Assembly: GCF_963676475.1 (NCBI RefSeq)
Contig: NZ_OY781107.1
Span: forward strand, 620,001 to 684,000
Origin: an uncultured Celeribacter sp.
GTDB taxonomy: Bacteria; Pseudomonadota; Alphaproteobacteria; Rhodobacterales; Rhodobacteraceae
Direction: 5' to 3'
Length of the DNA stretch: 64,000 bases
In this document: one piece after another, positions 1 to 8,436 of the stretch
How the letters are laid out: every line of letters starts with the position of its first letter
Numbering within the stretch: position 1 is the first letter of the stretch
Made by a program: the position numbers and the translations under genes
Notes under the pieces: model-generated
What the model saw: only the letters and a program-made list of their open reading frames with translations
Told to the model about the DNA's origin: nothing
Databases searched by the model: none

Positions 1-585
1 TATACACGACGTGTTTATGCCGAGATTTTGTACGGTTTTATCAAACAAGACTACAAACGTGTCGCCGAGGTCCATTTCGAAGCCGGATATGTTCCTGCCG
101 ACCAAGACGTGGATGAATTCGCCCGGGCCCTGCGGGCTGTGGGAGATCCGATCTTTGGTATGGACGCCACGCGCATCTCCATGGCACGGCTTTTGTCCTA
201 TCTGTTCGAGGTGACCGAGCGCTTCGGGATGCAGACCCGCACCGAGTTGATCCTGTTGCAGCGCACCATGGTGGTGGTCGAAGGCGTGTCGCGTTCGCTC
301 GATCCACATATCAATATTTGGGAAGTCTCCAAGCCGGTGGTCGAGGAGTACATCAAGGCCAACATCGGCCCGCGCGCCCTGACCCGCGACTTGTGGCATA
401 CGGCACGGGTTCTGTCCCGCTTCGGGCCGCGCCTGCCACAACTGGCCGAGGCGCTGTTGATTGCTCAGAGCAAAGAGACGGATACGCCCGCAACACAAAG
501 CAACCGCCGACAAGGTCTGTGGCTGTTCATGGGGGGCGCTTTGAGCGCGGCTTTGGGTGCTGTCGTCATGGCCATATTAGGCTAA
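1..585 (+). CDS. ubiB: UbiB family protein, C-terminal part (5' end outside window)
   Basis: The reading frame is open from the first base and ends at TAA 583-585, so only the last 194 residues are visible. UbiB is an atypical ABC1/ADCK-type kinase-like ATPase needed for ubiquinone synthesis at the inner membrane. The visible part begins with RRVYAEILYGFIKQDY and contains DPHINIWEVSKPVVEEYI, both typical of the UbiB C-terminal half. A hydrophobic segment, GGALSAALGAVVMAILG, closes the protein and probably anchors it in the membrane. The catalytic N-terminal motifs are not in the window. The gene converges on the phosphotransferase gene and overlaps its end by 20 bases. Confidence 0.85.
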   Translation, partial: YTRRVYAEILYGFIKQDYKRVAEVHFEAGYVPADQDVDEFARALRAVGDPIFGMDATRISMARLLSYLFEVTERFGMQTRTELILLQRTMVVVEGVSRSLDPHINIWEVSKPVVEEYIKANIGPRALTRDLWHTARVLSRFGPRLPQLAEALLIAQSKETDTPATQSNRRQGLWLFMGGALSAALGAVVMAILG

Positions 586-1447
586 AGCCTTTGCGCAATA
601 CGTCAAATTCAACTTCGAAAGCTTGCGCATAAATCGCCTCTCCCTGTGCCGCTTTCCAGGCACAATAGGCGGCCATACGCCAGAGATAATAAGGTCTCAA
701 AGCCTTGTAACGCGCGATTGTAGCTTTGTCCGGGTAAGCTGAGAGAGCATCGTCTTCTGCCTCGGGCGTCAGCAATGCAGCCCCATAGACAACATGCATG
801 GCAGGAGACAAGGCAATGGCCAGATCGGCAGAAGCATCTCCCACGCCGGGACATTGCCAGTCGATCAAAAAGCGCTGCGTGCCACGGCTTAAAATATTCG
901 CAGGTACTGGGTCGCCATGCACAAACCGTGCAGGTCCTGGTCGAATGTCTGTCTGCTCGGGCATGTGGCGCAAAAGGCGAGAGGCTGGCTCAGTCTCAAG
1001 GCCGCTCAAGATATTCCGACCTTCGCGTAGCAGCTTCGCCGGCGTCGTCTCGACGTGCCTGAGCCCGCTGACTGGGGGGAGAGAATGCAGCTTACCAAGC
1101 ATGTCCATTGCTTCTGCATCCGCATGGTCGATCGGATCTCCGGCGAGGTAATGATACACAAGGCACACCCCGGCGCGCGTTCCGATAGACGCCACATATT
1201 CAGGAGCCAACCCCGTCCCGGTCAGCGCAGTCAGTGCACGCATTTCCGCCTGAGGGTCATTTGGAAACACGGCATTCGAGCGCGTCATATCGAAAAGCTT
1301 GAACACCCAGTCGCAGGTGTCTGATTGCAACCGCCACGAGCGATTGCTGCGCCCTCCCCTCAAGGACGTCCATATGCGTTTCTTACCACAGTGCTGCGCC
1401 GCATAAGCGCTGAGTTCATCTGGTAAGCCTTCAGGATCAACAGTCAC
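566..1447 (-). CDS. APH/choline kinase-type phosphotransferase
   Basis: A 293-residue protein of the aminoglycoside phosphotransferase / choline-thiamine kinase fold. The catalytic (Brenner) motif HGDPVPANIL starts at His177 and supplies the Asp and Asn expected in HxDxxxxN; the metal-binding Asp follows in FLIDWQCPGVGD. The N-terminal GGRSNRSWRL fits the nucleotide-binding loop. The start is GTG 1445-1447, with a weak AAGG upstream. The substrate cannot be told; choline, ethanolamine, thiamine or a sugar are all possible, and antibiotic resistance is not implied. The gene overlaps the end of ubiB and its upstream end faces the end of flgD. Confidence 0.75.
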   Translation of the reverse strand: MTVDPEGLPDELSAYAAQHCGKKRIWTSLRGGRSNRSWRLQSDTCDWVFKLFDMTRSNAVFPNDPQAEMRALTALTGTGLAPEYVASIGTRAGVCLVYHYLAGDPIDHADAEAMDMLGKLHSLPPVSGLRHVETTPAKLLREGRNILSGLETEPASRLLRHMPEQTDIRPGPARFVHGDPVPANILSRGTQRFLIDWQCPGVGDASADLAIALSPAMHVVYGAALLTPEAEDDALSAYPDKATIARYKALRPYYLWRMAAYCAWKAAQGEAIYAQAFEVEFDVLRKGFSLIWP

Positions 1448-1519
1448 CGAAACGTGCCTTCTGAGTTCAGATAGGTGACTCTAAAGGAAGCCATCGCGGA
1501 TCATCAAGGGACGTTCTCG

Positions 1520-2209
1520 TTATACCGCGTCACGCAATGCGGTCACGTCACCTGAGGCGATTTCATGGCCTCCCTCAAGCACCAAGATGATGTCCCCATC
1601 ATCCGCACGCGCCTCGATGATTTGTGTGTAATGCTCGACGGTTGAGGTCGAAAGAAAGTCATCATCATAGTAATTTTCGATCTCAAGTTGATAAACGCCT
1701 GCCTCAAGTGTTACGCCATCGGCACCGGTCCCGGACCATTCGAACACCTCAGTTTTGGGGTCGATTTTCACTTGCTGGACCGCCTTACCGTCGGCATCGC
1801 GCACCACCAGAACAGCAGAGTTTGCCGCCGTGGCGAAATCGCCCGTAAGTGTCACCGGAGAACTACCGTCAAAATAAGTCGCGCCTTCCGTGCGCGCCTC
1901 TTTGCCAACCCAACCGGACAGCTGGGAAAAGCCCATCAAGCTCAGCTGTGACGACAGCTCTTGCAGCAAGTCATTTGTCAAAACAGCCTGTTCGACCTCA
2001 GAAAATGTCGCCAGCTGTACGGCGTAATCTGTGGACTCGATGGGATTCAGAGGATCCTGATTTTGCATTTGCACCGTCAGCATGGTCAAAAAGGTTTCAA
2101 AATCCGTGCTGACAACACCATTGCTTTCCGAATTGGTAGATTTAGAGGTTTCCCTCGAAGAAGGCGCCGTGGCCGAAGAGGCGGTCGTGGCAGCAATTGA
2201 ATCGGTCAT
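1520..2209 (-). CDS. flgD: Flagellar hook capping protein FlgD
   Basis: FlgD sits at the tip of the growing hook and lets FlgE subunits assemble. The 229-residue product has a Ser/Thr-rich start, then the conserved FLTMLTVQMQNQDPLNPIES segment (about residues 40-60), then the FlgD Ig-like/tudor region with GDFATAANSAVLVVRDADGK and the FEWSGTGADG motif. The start is ATG 2207-2209 behind AGGAGGGTCGG. The gene lies 13 bases downstream of fliK on the same strand, so hook length control and hook cap are co-transcribed. Confidence 0.93.
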   Translation of the reverse strand: MTDSIAATTASSATAPSSRETSKSTNSESNGVVSTDFETFLTMLTVQMQNQDPLNPIESTDYAVQLATFSEVEQAVLTNDLLQELSSQLSLMGFSQLSGWVGKEARTEGATYFDGSSPVTLTGDFATAANSAVLVVRDADGKAVQQVKIDPKTEVFEWSGTGADGVTLEAGVYQLEIENYYDDDFLSTSTVEHYTQIIEARADDGDIILVLEGGHEIASGDVTALRDAV

Positions 2210-2222
2210 CCGACCCTCCTGT

Positions 2223-4280
2223 TTAAAGTCTGAGATCCATGCCCGAGCCCAAGCTCAAGCGCACAGGTTCTGGTGTTTTAACGACAGTTTCATCCATGGC
2301 TTGACTGGGCGACATCCGCTCGAAACTCGGCAAATCAGGAGCATCGTTGTTCTGCGTTCCCTGATCAAAACTTTCGAAACTGAAGCCGCTGTCGGAATAT
2401 CCGAGGTCTTTAAACTCCCCGGCAAGGCTGTCGATATTACGCCGCAAAAGATCCATGGTTTCGGGCCTTTCAGCCGCAATCACCACATGCATCGCACCAT
2501 TTTCTGACATTTGGAACGACAGCCGAACCTTACCCAATTCTTCTGGCGTCAACGTGATTTCGACCGGCCTGTCTGGCAGTTGCCGCGCCACTTCCGCGAC
2601 CTGCATGGCCACACGTGTCGGGAGTTCGGTGCGATGAGCAGCACTGGTTGGAGCAGACATATCCCGAGCGACATCCTGGTCACGCGAAGCGCCGGAAACA
2701 CCTGCTATATCGTCCAGCCCAACAAGGGTTTCAGGGTTCTCCGCCATTGCAGAGAATGGCTCCTGTACGGATACGGCGGCTGTCACTAAGGGCGAATCTG
2801 ATAGCTTTTTGGGCTCGGACGTCGCAGAGGTACGGGTATCAAATGTATCGTCCAAGACCTCTTTCCCATGCGTTTCGGAGGTATGGACCACCTCCTCCAA
2901 ACTTCGCTGATCCTCCTCCAAAACCGGATCGGTTTCGGAGGAACTATTCGCGGTCTCAGCCAAAGCGGCCTGCCCGGCGGTCGGAGACGCCGACCATTTT
3001 TCGCCATTTTTCATTGGCTTTGGGGGAACATCTGGCCCATTGTCGTCTGATGGCCCAGGCTGTTGAACCTGTTCTACCTGCACCGTTTGAGTTTCGAAAT
3101 CAGCAGAATGATCCGCTTCTAACGGTGACATTGTCACATCAGCATTAACCTGCTCATTTTTAGTGGAAAAATTTGTTTTCTGTGCAGGGGGGGCGATCTG
3201 GGCAGTCTTGGTTTGCGACAGCCCATGTGGTTGCAATGCCGCGCCAAATTTCTCGCCCGACACGGGAAGATTTTCCATATCTCCCGTCGACAGGGATACC
3301 GTTAACCCTCCATTCTCCTGCATATTTGCAGAGGTATTCGCAGAACCGAAAGGTAACGTTTCTTTAGCCATAGAATCACCGCCGACCTTTTTCGAATCCA
3401 AAATCGCTGTCTGCGCCTCAAATTCAATATCGTGCATTTCCAGAGAGGTCTGTGACTTATTGTTCGTGACAGCATGTGCAGCTTGCCCAGACCCCGTCAC
3501 GCCAAGCACGTCGCGCCCGGTGTCATCCATGTTTTTCTGAGCCGCTACCAAACCAGGAAGTTCCAAAATTTTACCGTCACTCGCCACCCCTGAAGATGCC
3601 TGCTTAACAAGCACCGTCTCCGGCATCGTGCTCAAAATTTCAAACTGTGCTTCCGCATTTGAAACGACGGCCTTCTGTGACGCCTGACCCTCAGCTTTTA
3701 GCAGAGAGAGCTGTATTTTCTCAGCTTGCGAGTCGCCTAGACCCTCTTCCAAAGAGACCTTGACGATCTCCGCACCGGACTTTGACGCCTTTTCGCTGAA
3801 CTCTATGGAAGCACCATCGCTGTTTTGCCCTGGCGCCAACGCGACATGTCCGGCTGCGGCCTCCAGGAGGTCAGGAGACGTTGTCGGAGCCACAAGCGAG
3901 CTGAAGAGCACATCACTGCCCGTCTGTGATGGCTCCGCCTCGCTATCCTGTATCTCCATATCGAAAACAGCGTTATGGACCGATTTATCAATCTTCAGCT
4001 TTACCTGCGGCCCATGTTCATCCGTTGAAAAGCCCTGCTGCCACGGGTGATTCGCACGCTTGAGAGTGGACCCCTCTTCTGTATTTTTACGCAAAAATAC
4101 ATCTTCGAAGGTCTCCCCTTTTCCCTTTTCATCTTTGGGATTCGCAGGAAGAACAGCCGCTTGCCTCGATTTATCCGGCTTTTGCAGAGCCGCATCCATG
4201 GTCCGCGCATCCGACCGGAAATGCGCGCTGGACGCATCTGTCGCGATGAACTCAGAATTTAAAAATTGCATTTCTTGCAT
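2223..4280 (-). CDS. fliK: Flagellar hook-length control protein FliK
   Basis: FliK is an exported ruler that measures the hook and switches export specificity through FlhB. The first 500 or so residues are low-complexity, rich in Glu, Ser, Thr and Gln, with no recognisable fold, as usual for FliK. The C-terminal region holds the conserved hook-length domain: PVEITLTPEELGKVRLSFQM followed by VVIAAERPETMDLLRRNI. Length is 685 residues from ATG 4280. In-frame alternatives are GTG at 4313 and ATG at 4271; none has a strong ribosome-binding site, so the start is uncertain. It is divergent from flgJ and leads the fliK-flgD pair. Confidence 0.88.
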   Translation of the reverse strand: MQEMQFLNSEFIATDASSAHFRSDARTMDAALQKPDKSRQAAVLPANPKDEKGKGETFEDVFLRKNTEEGSTLKRANHPWQQGFSTDEHGPQVKLKIDKSVHNAVFDMEIQDSEAEPSQTGSDVLFSSLVAPTTSPDLLEAAAGHVALAPGQNSDGASIEFSEKASKSGAEIVKVSLEEGLGDSQAEKIQLSLLKAEGQASQKAVVSNAEAQFEILSTMPETVLVKQASSGVASDGKILELPGLVAAQKNMDDTGRDVLGVTGSGQAAHAVTNNKSQTSLEMHDIEFEAQTAILDSKKVGGDSMAKETLPFGSANTSANMQENGGLTVSLSTGDMENLPVSGEKFGAALQPHGLSQTKTAQIAPPAQKTNFSTKNEQVNADVTMSPLEADHSADFETQTVQVEQVQQPGPSDDNGPDVPPKPMKNGEKWSASPTAGQAALAETANSSSETDPVLEEDQRSLEEVVHTSETHGKEVLDDTFDTRTSATSEPKKLSDSPLVTAAVSVQEPFSAMAENPETLVGLDDIAGVSGASRDQDVARDMSAPTSAAHRTELPTRVAMQVAEVARQLPDRPVEITLTPEELGKVRLSFQMSENGAMHVVIAAERPETMDLLRRNIDSLAGEFKDLGYSDSGFSFESFDQGTQNNDAPDLPSFERMSPSQAMDETVVKTPEPVRLSLGSGMDLRL

Positions 4281-4322
4281 CCGGGATTTCTTTCGCCGTG
4301 ATGCAAATATCACCTGAGAGAG

Positions 4323-4337
4323 TTACCGGTTCTTTAC
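4323..4337. promoter_or_regulatory. CtrA-like box between fliK and flgJ
   Basis: TTAC-N7-TTAC lies in the 105-base divergent region between fliK and flgJ. It keeps the TTA-N8-TTA core of the alphaproteobacterial CtrA site (consensus TTAA-N7-TTAAC), but neither half is perfect. Listed mainly because the same spacing recurs at the other flagellar control regions of this window. Confidence 0.35.
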
Positions 4338-4385
4338 CGTATTGCAGTTAGGACTAGAAAAATATTTCGAATTGGAGCGATCCAC

Positions 4386-4676
4386 ATGTCCTTGACTGCC
4401 ATAAACGCGTTTCCTTCACACCAGGCGCAGCAGGTTTCACATGACGATAAAATGCGTGAGGCCGCCGATAAGCTTGAAGCAGCCTTCCTTGCGGAAATGT
4501 TGAAAAGTGCCGGCTTCGGTCAAACACCGGAAACCTTTGGAGGTGGTTCAGGGGAAGATCAGTTTTCCTCTTTTCTCGTCCAAGCCCAGGCTGAGAAAAT
4601 GGTGGATGCCGGTGGAATCGGTCTGTCCGAACAGATTTTTAACGCTCTGAAGGAGAAAACCAATGGCTCTTCTTGA
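4386..4676 (+). CDS. flgJ: Rod-binding protein FlgJ (scaffold domain only)
   Basis: A 96-residue protein equal to the N-terminal rod-binding domain of enteric FlgJ, without the C-terminal muramidase. This short form is normal in alphaproteobacteria, where a separate lytic enzyme opens the peptidoglycan. Visible family features are DKMREAADKLEAAFLAEMLKS and the following GGGSGEDQFSSFLVQAQAEK, then a C-terminal GGIGLSEQIFNAL. It acts in the periplasm as a cap for rod assembly. It overlaps the next gene by 14 bases, indicating translational coupling. Confidence 0.85.
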   Translation: MSLTAINAFPSHQAQQVSHDDKMREAADKLEAAFLAEMLKSAGFGQTPETFGGGSGEDQFSSFLVQAQAEKMVDAGGIGLSEQIFNALKEKTNGSS

Positions 4677-5016
4677 CGCTTTCCGTCCCGTTTCTGCGTT
4701 GGAGGATTTACTTGAGAAAGAAAAGGACGCCATCCTGAAAAGCGATTTTCAGGCTTTGGAAGCCCTTGCCAAACACAAGGAAAACCTGATGGCACTCGTC
4801 GCCAGATCACAAGTTTCCACCTCATCTTTGACTGCTTTGAAAAAGCGAATCGAACGCAACAGGCGCCTTCTGCAAGCGGCCGCCAAAGGAATACGAAGTG
4901 CGCAGGAACGTCTCCTTACATTGAAAACGCCTAAGCCTGCGTTCTCAACTTATGGCCCGGCAGGCACGACCACCTCAATGGTTCGCAAGTCATTAACCAT
5001 GCAGAAGAAAGCCTGA
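4663..5016 (+). CDS. FlgN-like flagellar chaperone candidate
   Basis: A 117-residue, highly charged, mostly helical protein with heptad-like stretches (LEDLLEKEKDAILKSDFQAL, then LKKRIERNRRLLQAA). FlgN is the cytoplasmic chaperone that holds the hook-filament junction proteins FlgK and FlgL before export. Size, composition and place next to flgJ fit the FlgN family of alphaproteobacteria, but there is no catalytic motif and the family is weakly conserved, so the call leans on context. The ATG at 4663 lies inside flgJ. Confidence 0.55.
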   Translation: MALLDAFRPVSALEDLLEKEKDAILKSDFQALEALAKHKENLMALVARSQVSTSSLTALKKRIERNRRLLQAAAKGIRSAQERLLTLKTPKPAFSTYGPAGTTTSMVRKSLTMQKKA

Positions 5017-5065
5017 GATATTGCCCTATTTTTGCCTCAAATTGAAAGCATCTCTACGACCCAGC

Positions 5066-5080
5066 TTAGGAAACTTTTAG
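5066..5080. promoter_or_regulatory. CtrA-like box upstream of flagellin
   Basis: TTAG-N7-TTAG sits in the 228-base non-coding region before flagellin, about 165 bases ahead of the start codon. Both halves differ from TTAA by one base. The rest of the region shows no clear sigma-54 or sigma-28 promoter; TGGCACG at 5117-5123 has no matching -12 element. Confidence 0.35.
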
Positions 5081-5244
5081 CCTTTAAGCTCCAATGATCA
5101 GAGTGCATCCCGAGGGGGTGGCACGGTCGACCGGAACAGGTCATCCGTAATCAGTCAGAATGACGATCCTGAAACCGTCCGTGGGGACGGATCTCGAAAC
5201 TCATACGGCGCAAAACGCGTCCTAAGATCAAAGGAAATTATGCT

Positions 5245-6759
5245 ATGTCCAGCATTCTGACCAACAATGGCGCAATGGTTGCGCTGCAGACCCTGAACTC
5301 CATCAACTCCGATCTGTCCAAAACCCAAAGCATGATCTCCACGGGTAAAGATGTCGCTTCCGCGAAAGACAACTCTTCCGTTTGGGCGATTTCGAAGGTT
5401 ATGGAATCGGATGTTGCAGGTTTCAAAGCCATTTCCGACAGCCTAGCACTTGGCGAATCGACCCTCGCCGTTGCGTCGGAAGCTGCCGAAACCGTGACCG
5501 ACCTGCTCACCGACATCAAAGAAAAAGTTGTCTCCGCGCAGGAAGAAAACGTTGATCGCGACAAGATTCAAACTGACATCGACGCTTTGATCGGTCAGGT
5601 GAAATCTGTTATCGGCGCAGCACAGTTTAACGGTTTGAGCCTCGTCGAAGGCACCGATGACGTCAATGTGCTGTCTTCCCTCGATCGCGCCTCCGATGGC
5701 ACGGTGACGGCCTCCGACATCACAGTATCGCGCCAAGACCTGTCAACGAGTGCCGGGACCTATGGCTCCGGCACCTCGCTGGCCGCCAACGCCACAGCAT
5801 CCGATACGGCAGTTGCCAATACGGCCAACACTGCCGTCGTCACTGTAGGCAACACATGGGCCGCCGACGACGTGGCAACCCTAAGTGTCGCAGGCGTCGA
5901 CGTAAGCTTTACCGCAACAGGCACCGCCGTGGCGGACGTTGCTGACGGACTCGCCGGGGTGATCAACGGCCTTGGCCTTGAGGGAGTTACCGCAACCGGC
6001 AATGGGGACGGCACCCTGACGATCAGCTCGACCAACGCCTTCGAAGACATCGCCGTAACCACCGGCGAAACCACGGCTGGTGACGGTGACGTTCTGATCA
6101 CCGCACTCAACGGCACAACCGGCTTGACCGACACCTCCGGCTCTATTGACGAACGCGCCGAAAGCGTTGCTTTCTCGACGTCCGCAGCCGTGAAGGAGGG
6201 TGACGGCTACAAAGTGACCGTCGGAGGCAGCTCCTACAACTACGTGGCGGGCAAAGGCGAGAGCATGGAAGACGTCGCTCGCGGTCTGAAAACAGCGATC
6301 GACTCCGCTGGCCTCGACGATATTTCGACCACTGTCAGCAAAGATGCCGACACCGGCCAATGGTCTCTGAAAGTCGACAATGACGGTTCGTCTCTTGCTT
6401 TCTCCGTGACTGGCAACGAAGGCGGAGAGGCCTCCGGCGGCCTCTTTGGTCTCGACAGCATCGACGTCACCACGAATGCAGGGGCAGATGCTGCTCTCGG
6501 CAACATCGAAACCCTGATCAACAACTCCATTGATGCCGCAGCATCCTTTGGTTCTGCTCAAGGTCGGATTGAAACCCAATCCAGCTTTATTTCCAACCTC
6601 ACCGACGCCTTGACCTCCGGCATCGGCTCTATGGTGGATGCAGACATGGAAGAAGCATCTGCCAAGCTTCAGGCCCTTCAGGTTCAGCAGCAGTTGGGTG
6701 TGCAATCGCTCTCGATTGCCAACCAGGCACCGCAAACCATCCTGTCGCTCTTCGGCTAA
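5245..6759 (+). CDS. fliC: Flagellin
   Basis: The filament subunit, 504 residues. The conserved N-terminal D0/D1 part (MSSILTNNGAMVALQTLNSI onward, about residues 1-135) and the C-terminal part (about 415-504, ending QAPQTILSLFG) polymerise and carry the export signal. The middle, about residues 136-414, is hypervariable and rich in Ala, Thr, Gly, Val and Asp. It holds what looks like two copies of one beta-rich module, near 206-273 and 317-391. The protein is clearly longer than compact alphaproteobacterial flagellins of roughly 280 residues. ATG 5245 follows AAAGGAAATTATGCT. flaF and flbT follow and tune its synthesis. Confidence 0.95.
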   Translation: MSSILTNNGAMVALQTLNSINSDLSKTQSMISTGKDVASAKDNSSVWAISKVMESDVAGFKAISDSLALGESTLAVASEAAETVTDLLTDIKEKVVSAQEENVDRDKIQTDIDALIGQVKSVIGAAQFNGLSLVEGTDDVNVLSSLDRASDGTVTASDITVSRQDLSTSAGTYGSGTSLAANATASDTAVANTANTAVVTVGNTWAADDVATLSVAGVDVSFTATGTAVADVADGLAGVINGLGLEGVTATGNGDGTLTISSTNAFEDIAVTTGETTAGDGDVLITALNGTTGLTDTSGSIDERAESVAFSTSAAVKEGDGYKVTVGGSSYNYVAGKGESMEDVARGLKTAIDSAGLDDISTTVSKDADTGQWSLKVDNDGSSLAFSVTGNEGGEASGGLFGLDSIDVTTNAGADAALGNIETLINNSIDAAASFGSAQGRIETQSSFISNLTDALTSGIGSMVDADMEEASAKLQALQVQQQLGVQSLSIANQAPQTILSLFG

Positions 6760-6768
6760 GAGCATTTT

Positions 6769-6791
6769 CCGGGCGCCTAACCGGCGCCCGG
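6769..6791 (+). terminator. GC hairpin after flagellin
   Basis: Perfect 9-base arms CCGGGCGCC and GGCGCCCGG around the loop TAACC, ten bases after the flagellin stop. No U-run follows, so it may work less as a terminator than as a 3' stabiliser or partial attenuator that makes flagellin mRNA far more abundant than the downstream flaF-flbT message. Confidence 0.6.
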
Positions 6792-6845
6792 AGTCCTCGC
6801 GGAAAAACCGCGCGTTGAAATTCATTGTCACCGGAAGGATACGAC

Positions 6846-7217
6846 GTGAACGCTCTTCAAATGGCCCGAACGGCCTATTCAAATACCTCCGCGCCGATTC
6901 GGACGCCGCGCGGTACAGAATACGAAGCAATCGCAAGAATTACGCATCGTCTTCGTGAAGCCTCCAAAGATAAAAAAATGTCCTATTCCGCCTACGTTAA
7001 GGCGCTTTATGATAACCGCCGTCTTTGGACACTTCTCGCAACGAATGTTGCTGAGAAGGACAACCAGCTCCCCAAAGAACTCCGCGCCCAGCTTTTTTAT
7101 CTGGCACAGTTCACAGCCAAACACACATCAGACATTCTTTCCAAGAAAGCCGATGAAACGGCCCTGATAGATATTAACACCGCCATCATGCGTGGCCTGC
7201 AACGTGAGGGCCAGTAA
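6846..7217 (+). CDS. flaF: Flagellar biosynthesis regulator FlaF
   Basis: FlaF is a small alphaproteobacterial protein needed for flagellin translation or secretion and works against FlbT. The 123-residue product shows the family start MNALQMARTAYS and the central LWTLLATNVAEKDNQLPKEL. The start chosen is GTG 6846, because GGAAGGA (6833-6839) is ideally spaced in front of it; an upstream in-frame TTG at 6825 has no such site. flbT begins immediately after the stop. Confidence 0.9.
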   Translation: MNALQMARTAYSNTSAPIRTPRGTEYEAIARITHRLREASKDKKMSYSAYVKALYDNRRLWTLLATNVAEKDNQLPKELRAQLFYLAQFTAKHTSDILSKKADETALIDINTAIMRGLQREGQ

Positions 7218-7625
7218 ATGAGCGGTCTCGTCTTAAAACTTGGTCCTAAAGAGCGTGTTCTGATCAACGGCGCCGTCATCGAAAACGGCGATCGTCGCTC
7301 TCGTCTCTCAATTGTAACTCCGAACGCGAATATCTTGCGCCTCAGAGATGCAATTCACCCTGAAGAGGTCAACACACCGGTAAGGCGCGTGTGCTATATC
7401 GCTCAACTGGTTCTCTCAGGAGATGCTGACCCCAAGGATGCTAACATTCAACTGATGCGCGGCGTCGAGCAACTCAGCCAAGTCCTTACGGATGCTGACA
7501 GCCGCAAAATTCTCAATGTAGCGACTTCAGACATTCAAAATGAGCAGTACTACCAAGCGCTCAAAGCGCTTCGCAGTCTGCTCCCTAGAGAAGAGCGGCT
7601 TCTCTCCGCGGCGCAATACCAATGA
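7218..7625 (+). CDS. flbT: Flagellin translation regulator FlbT
   Basis: FlbT is an RNA-binding regulator; in Caulobacter it binds the flagellin mRNA leader and lowers its stability when hook assembly is incomplete. The 135-residue product has the family pattern MSGLVLKLGPKERVLINGAV followed by RLRDAIHPEEVNTPVRRVCY. It starts directly after flaF and overlaps the next gene by four bases (ATGA), so flaF, flbT and the DUF1217 gene are one transcript. The long flagellin leader is its expected target. Confidence 0.92.
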   Translation: MSGLVLKLGPKERVLINGAVIENGDRRSRLSIVTPNANILRLRDAIHPEEVNTPVRRVCYIAQLVLSGDADPKDANIQLMRGVEQLSQVLTDADSRKILNVATSDIQNEQYYQALKALRSLLPREERLLSAAQYQ

Positions 7626-8419
7626 GCTATCAACCAATTGTCCCATTCAGCGGTTACGCTGGATGGGTTGTCCTCCAGCGAACCAAAGACACTCAGCAAG
7701 CCGCCTTCAACAACTCTGCTGAGATTCAACGTGAAGCAGATTATTTTCGAGAGAATATCTCTAAAATCCATTCTGCCGAGGAGCTTGTGTCCGATTACAG
7801 GCTTCTTAAAGTCGCGCTTGGTGCATTCGGTCTGGATGACGATATCAACAACAAGTTTTTCGTCGAAAAAGTCTTGGACGAAGGTACTCTGAACAAAGAA
7901 TCTCTATCCAACAAACTTTCCGACAAAAGGTATTATGAGTTTTCGAAGGCGTTTGGTTTTGGTGACTTCGATACGCCCAACACCGTTTTAAGCACCTTCC
8001 CAGACGAGATTCTATCCGCATACCAGGAAAAGCAATTCCAGATTGCAGTCGGTGACCAAGATCAAAACATGCGCCTTGCCATGAACCTTGATGATGATTT
8101 GACGGCTCTGGTTGAGAAAGACACGACAGAAAATGGTCGGTGGTATTCGATCATGGGCAACGAGGCCCTTAGGACTGTTTTTGAAACCGCACTTGGCCTG
8201 CCAAGCTCAATAAGTGGCCTTGATCTCGACCAACAGCTCACGAATTTTCGAGATAAAGCGGAACAGTATTTGGGAAGTTCCGAAGTTTCACAATTTTCCG
8301 ACCCGGCCAAGAAAGATGAACTTGTCAAACTCTTCTTGATTCGCTCAGAGCTTAGCTCGGGCGCGAGCGGAACATCGGCAGCCTCCAACGCACTGGCCCT
8401 ATTGACCGGAGCCTTTTGA
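7622..8419 (+). CDS. DUF1217 family flagellar-locus protein
   Basis: A 265-residue protein of the DUF1217 family, which is found in alphaproteobacterial flagellar clusters and has no settled role. The start MSYQPIVPFSGYAGWVVLQR and the EELVSDYRLLKVALGAFGLD segment are typical. It is mostly helical, with no signal peptide and no membrane segment. Translational coupling to flbT suggests it serves flagellin handling or filament assembly. It converges on fliI with an 17-base gap. Confidence 0.8.
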   Translation: MSYQPIVPFSGYAGWVVLQRTKDTQQAAFNNSAEIQREADYFRENISKIHSAEELVSDYRLLKVALGAFGLDDDINNKFFVEKVLDEGTLNKESLSNKLSDKRYYEFSKAFGFGDFDTPNTVLSTFPDEILSAYQEKQFQIAVGDQDQNMRLAMNLDDDLTALVEKDTTENGRWYSIMGNEALRTVFETALGLPSSISGLDLDQQLTNFRDKAEQYLGSSEVSQFSDPAKKDELVKLFLIRSELSSGASGTSAASNALALLTGAF

Positions 8420-8436
8420 CAACAACGCTGTGTTTG

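Noticed and set aside
566..1447. Aminoglycoside resistance gene
   Set aside because: The fold is shared with choline, thiamine and sugar kinases, and neither sequence nor context supports antibiotic modification.
5117..5133. Possible sigma-54 promoter before flagellin (TGGCACG)
   Set aside because: The -24 half is good, but no TTGC-type -12 half lies at the required distance.
5881..6936. 351-codon open frame antisense to flagellin
   Set aside because: Its composition mirrors the Ala/Thr/Asp codons of flagellin in the other strand; no motif, no ribosome site, and it crosses the GC hairpin at 6769-6791.
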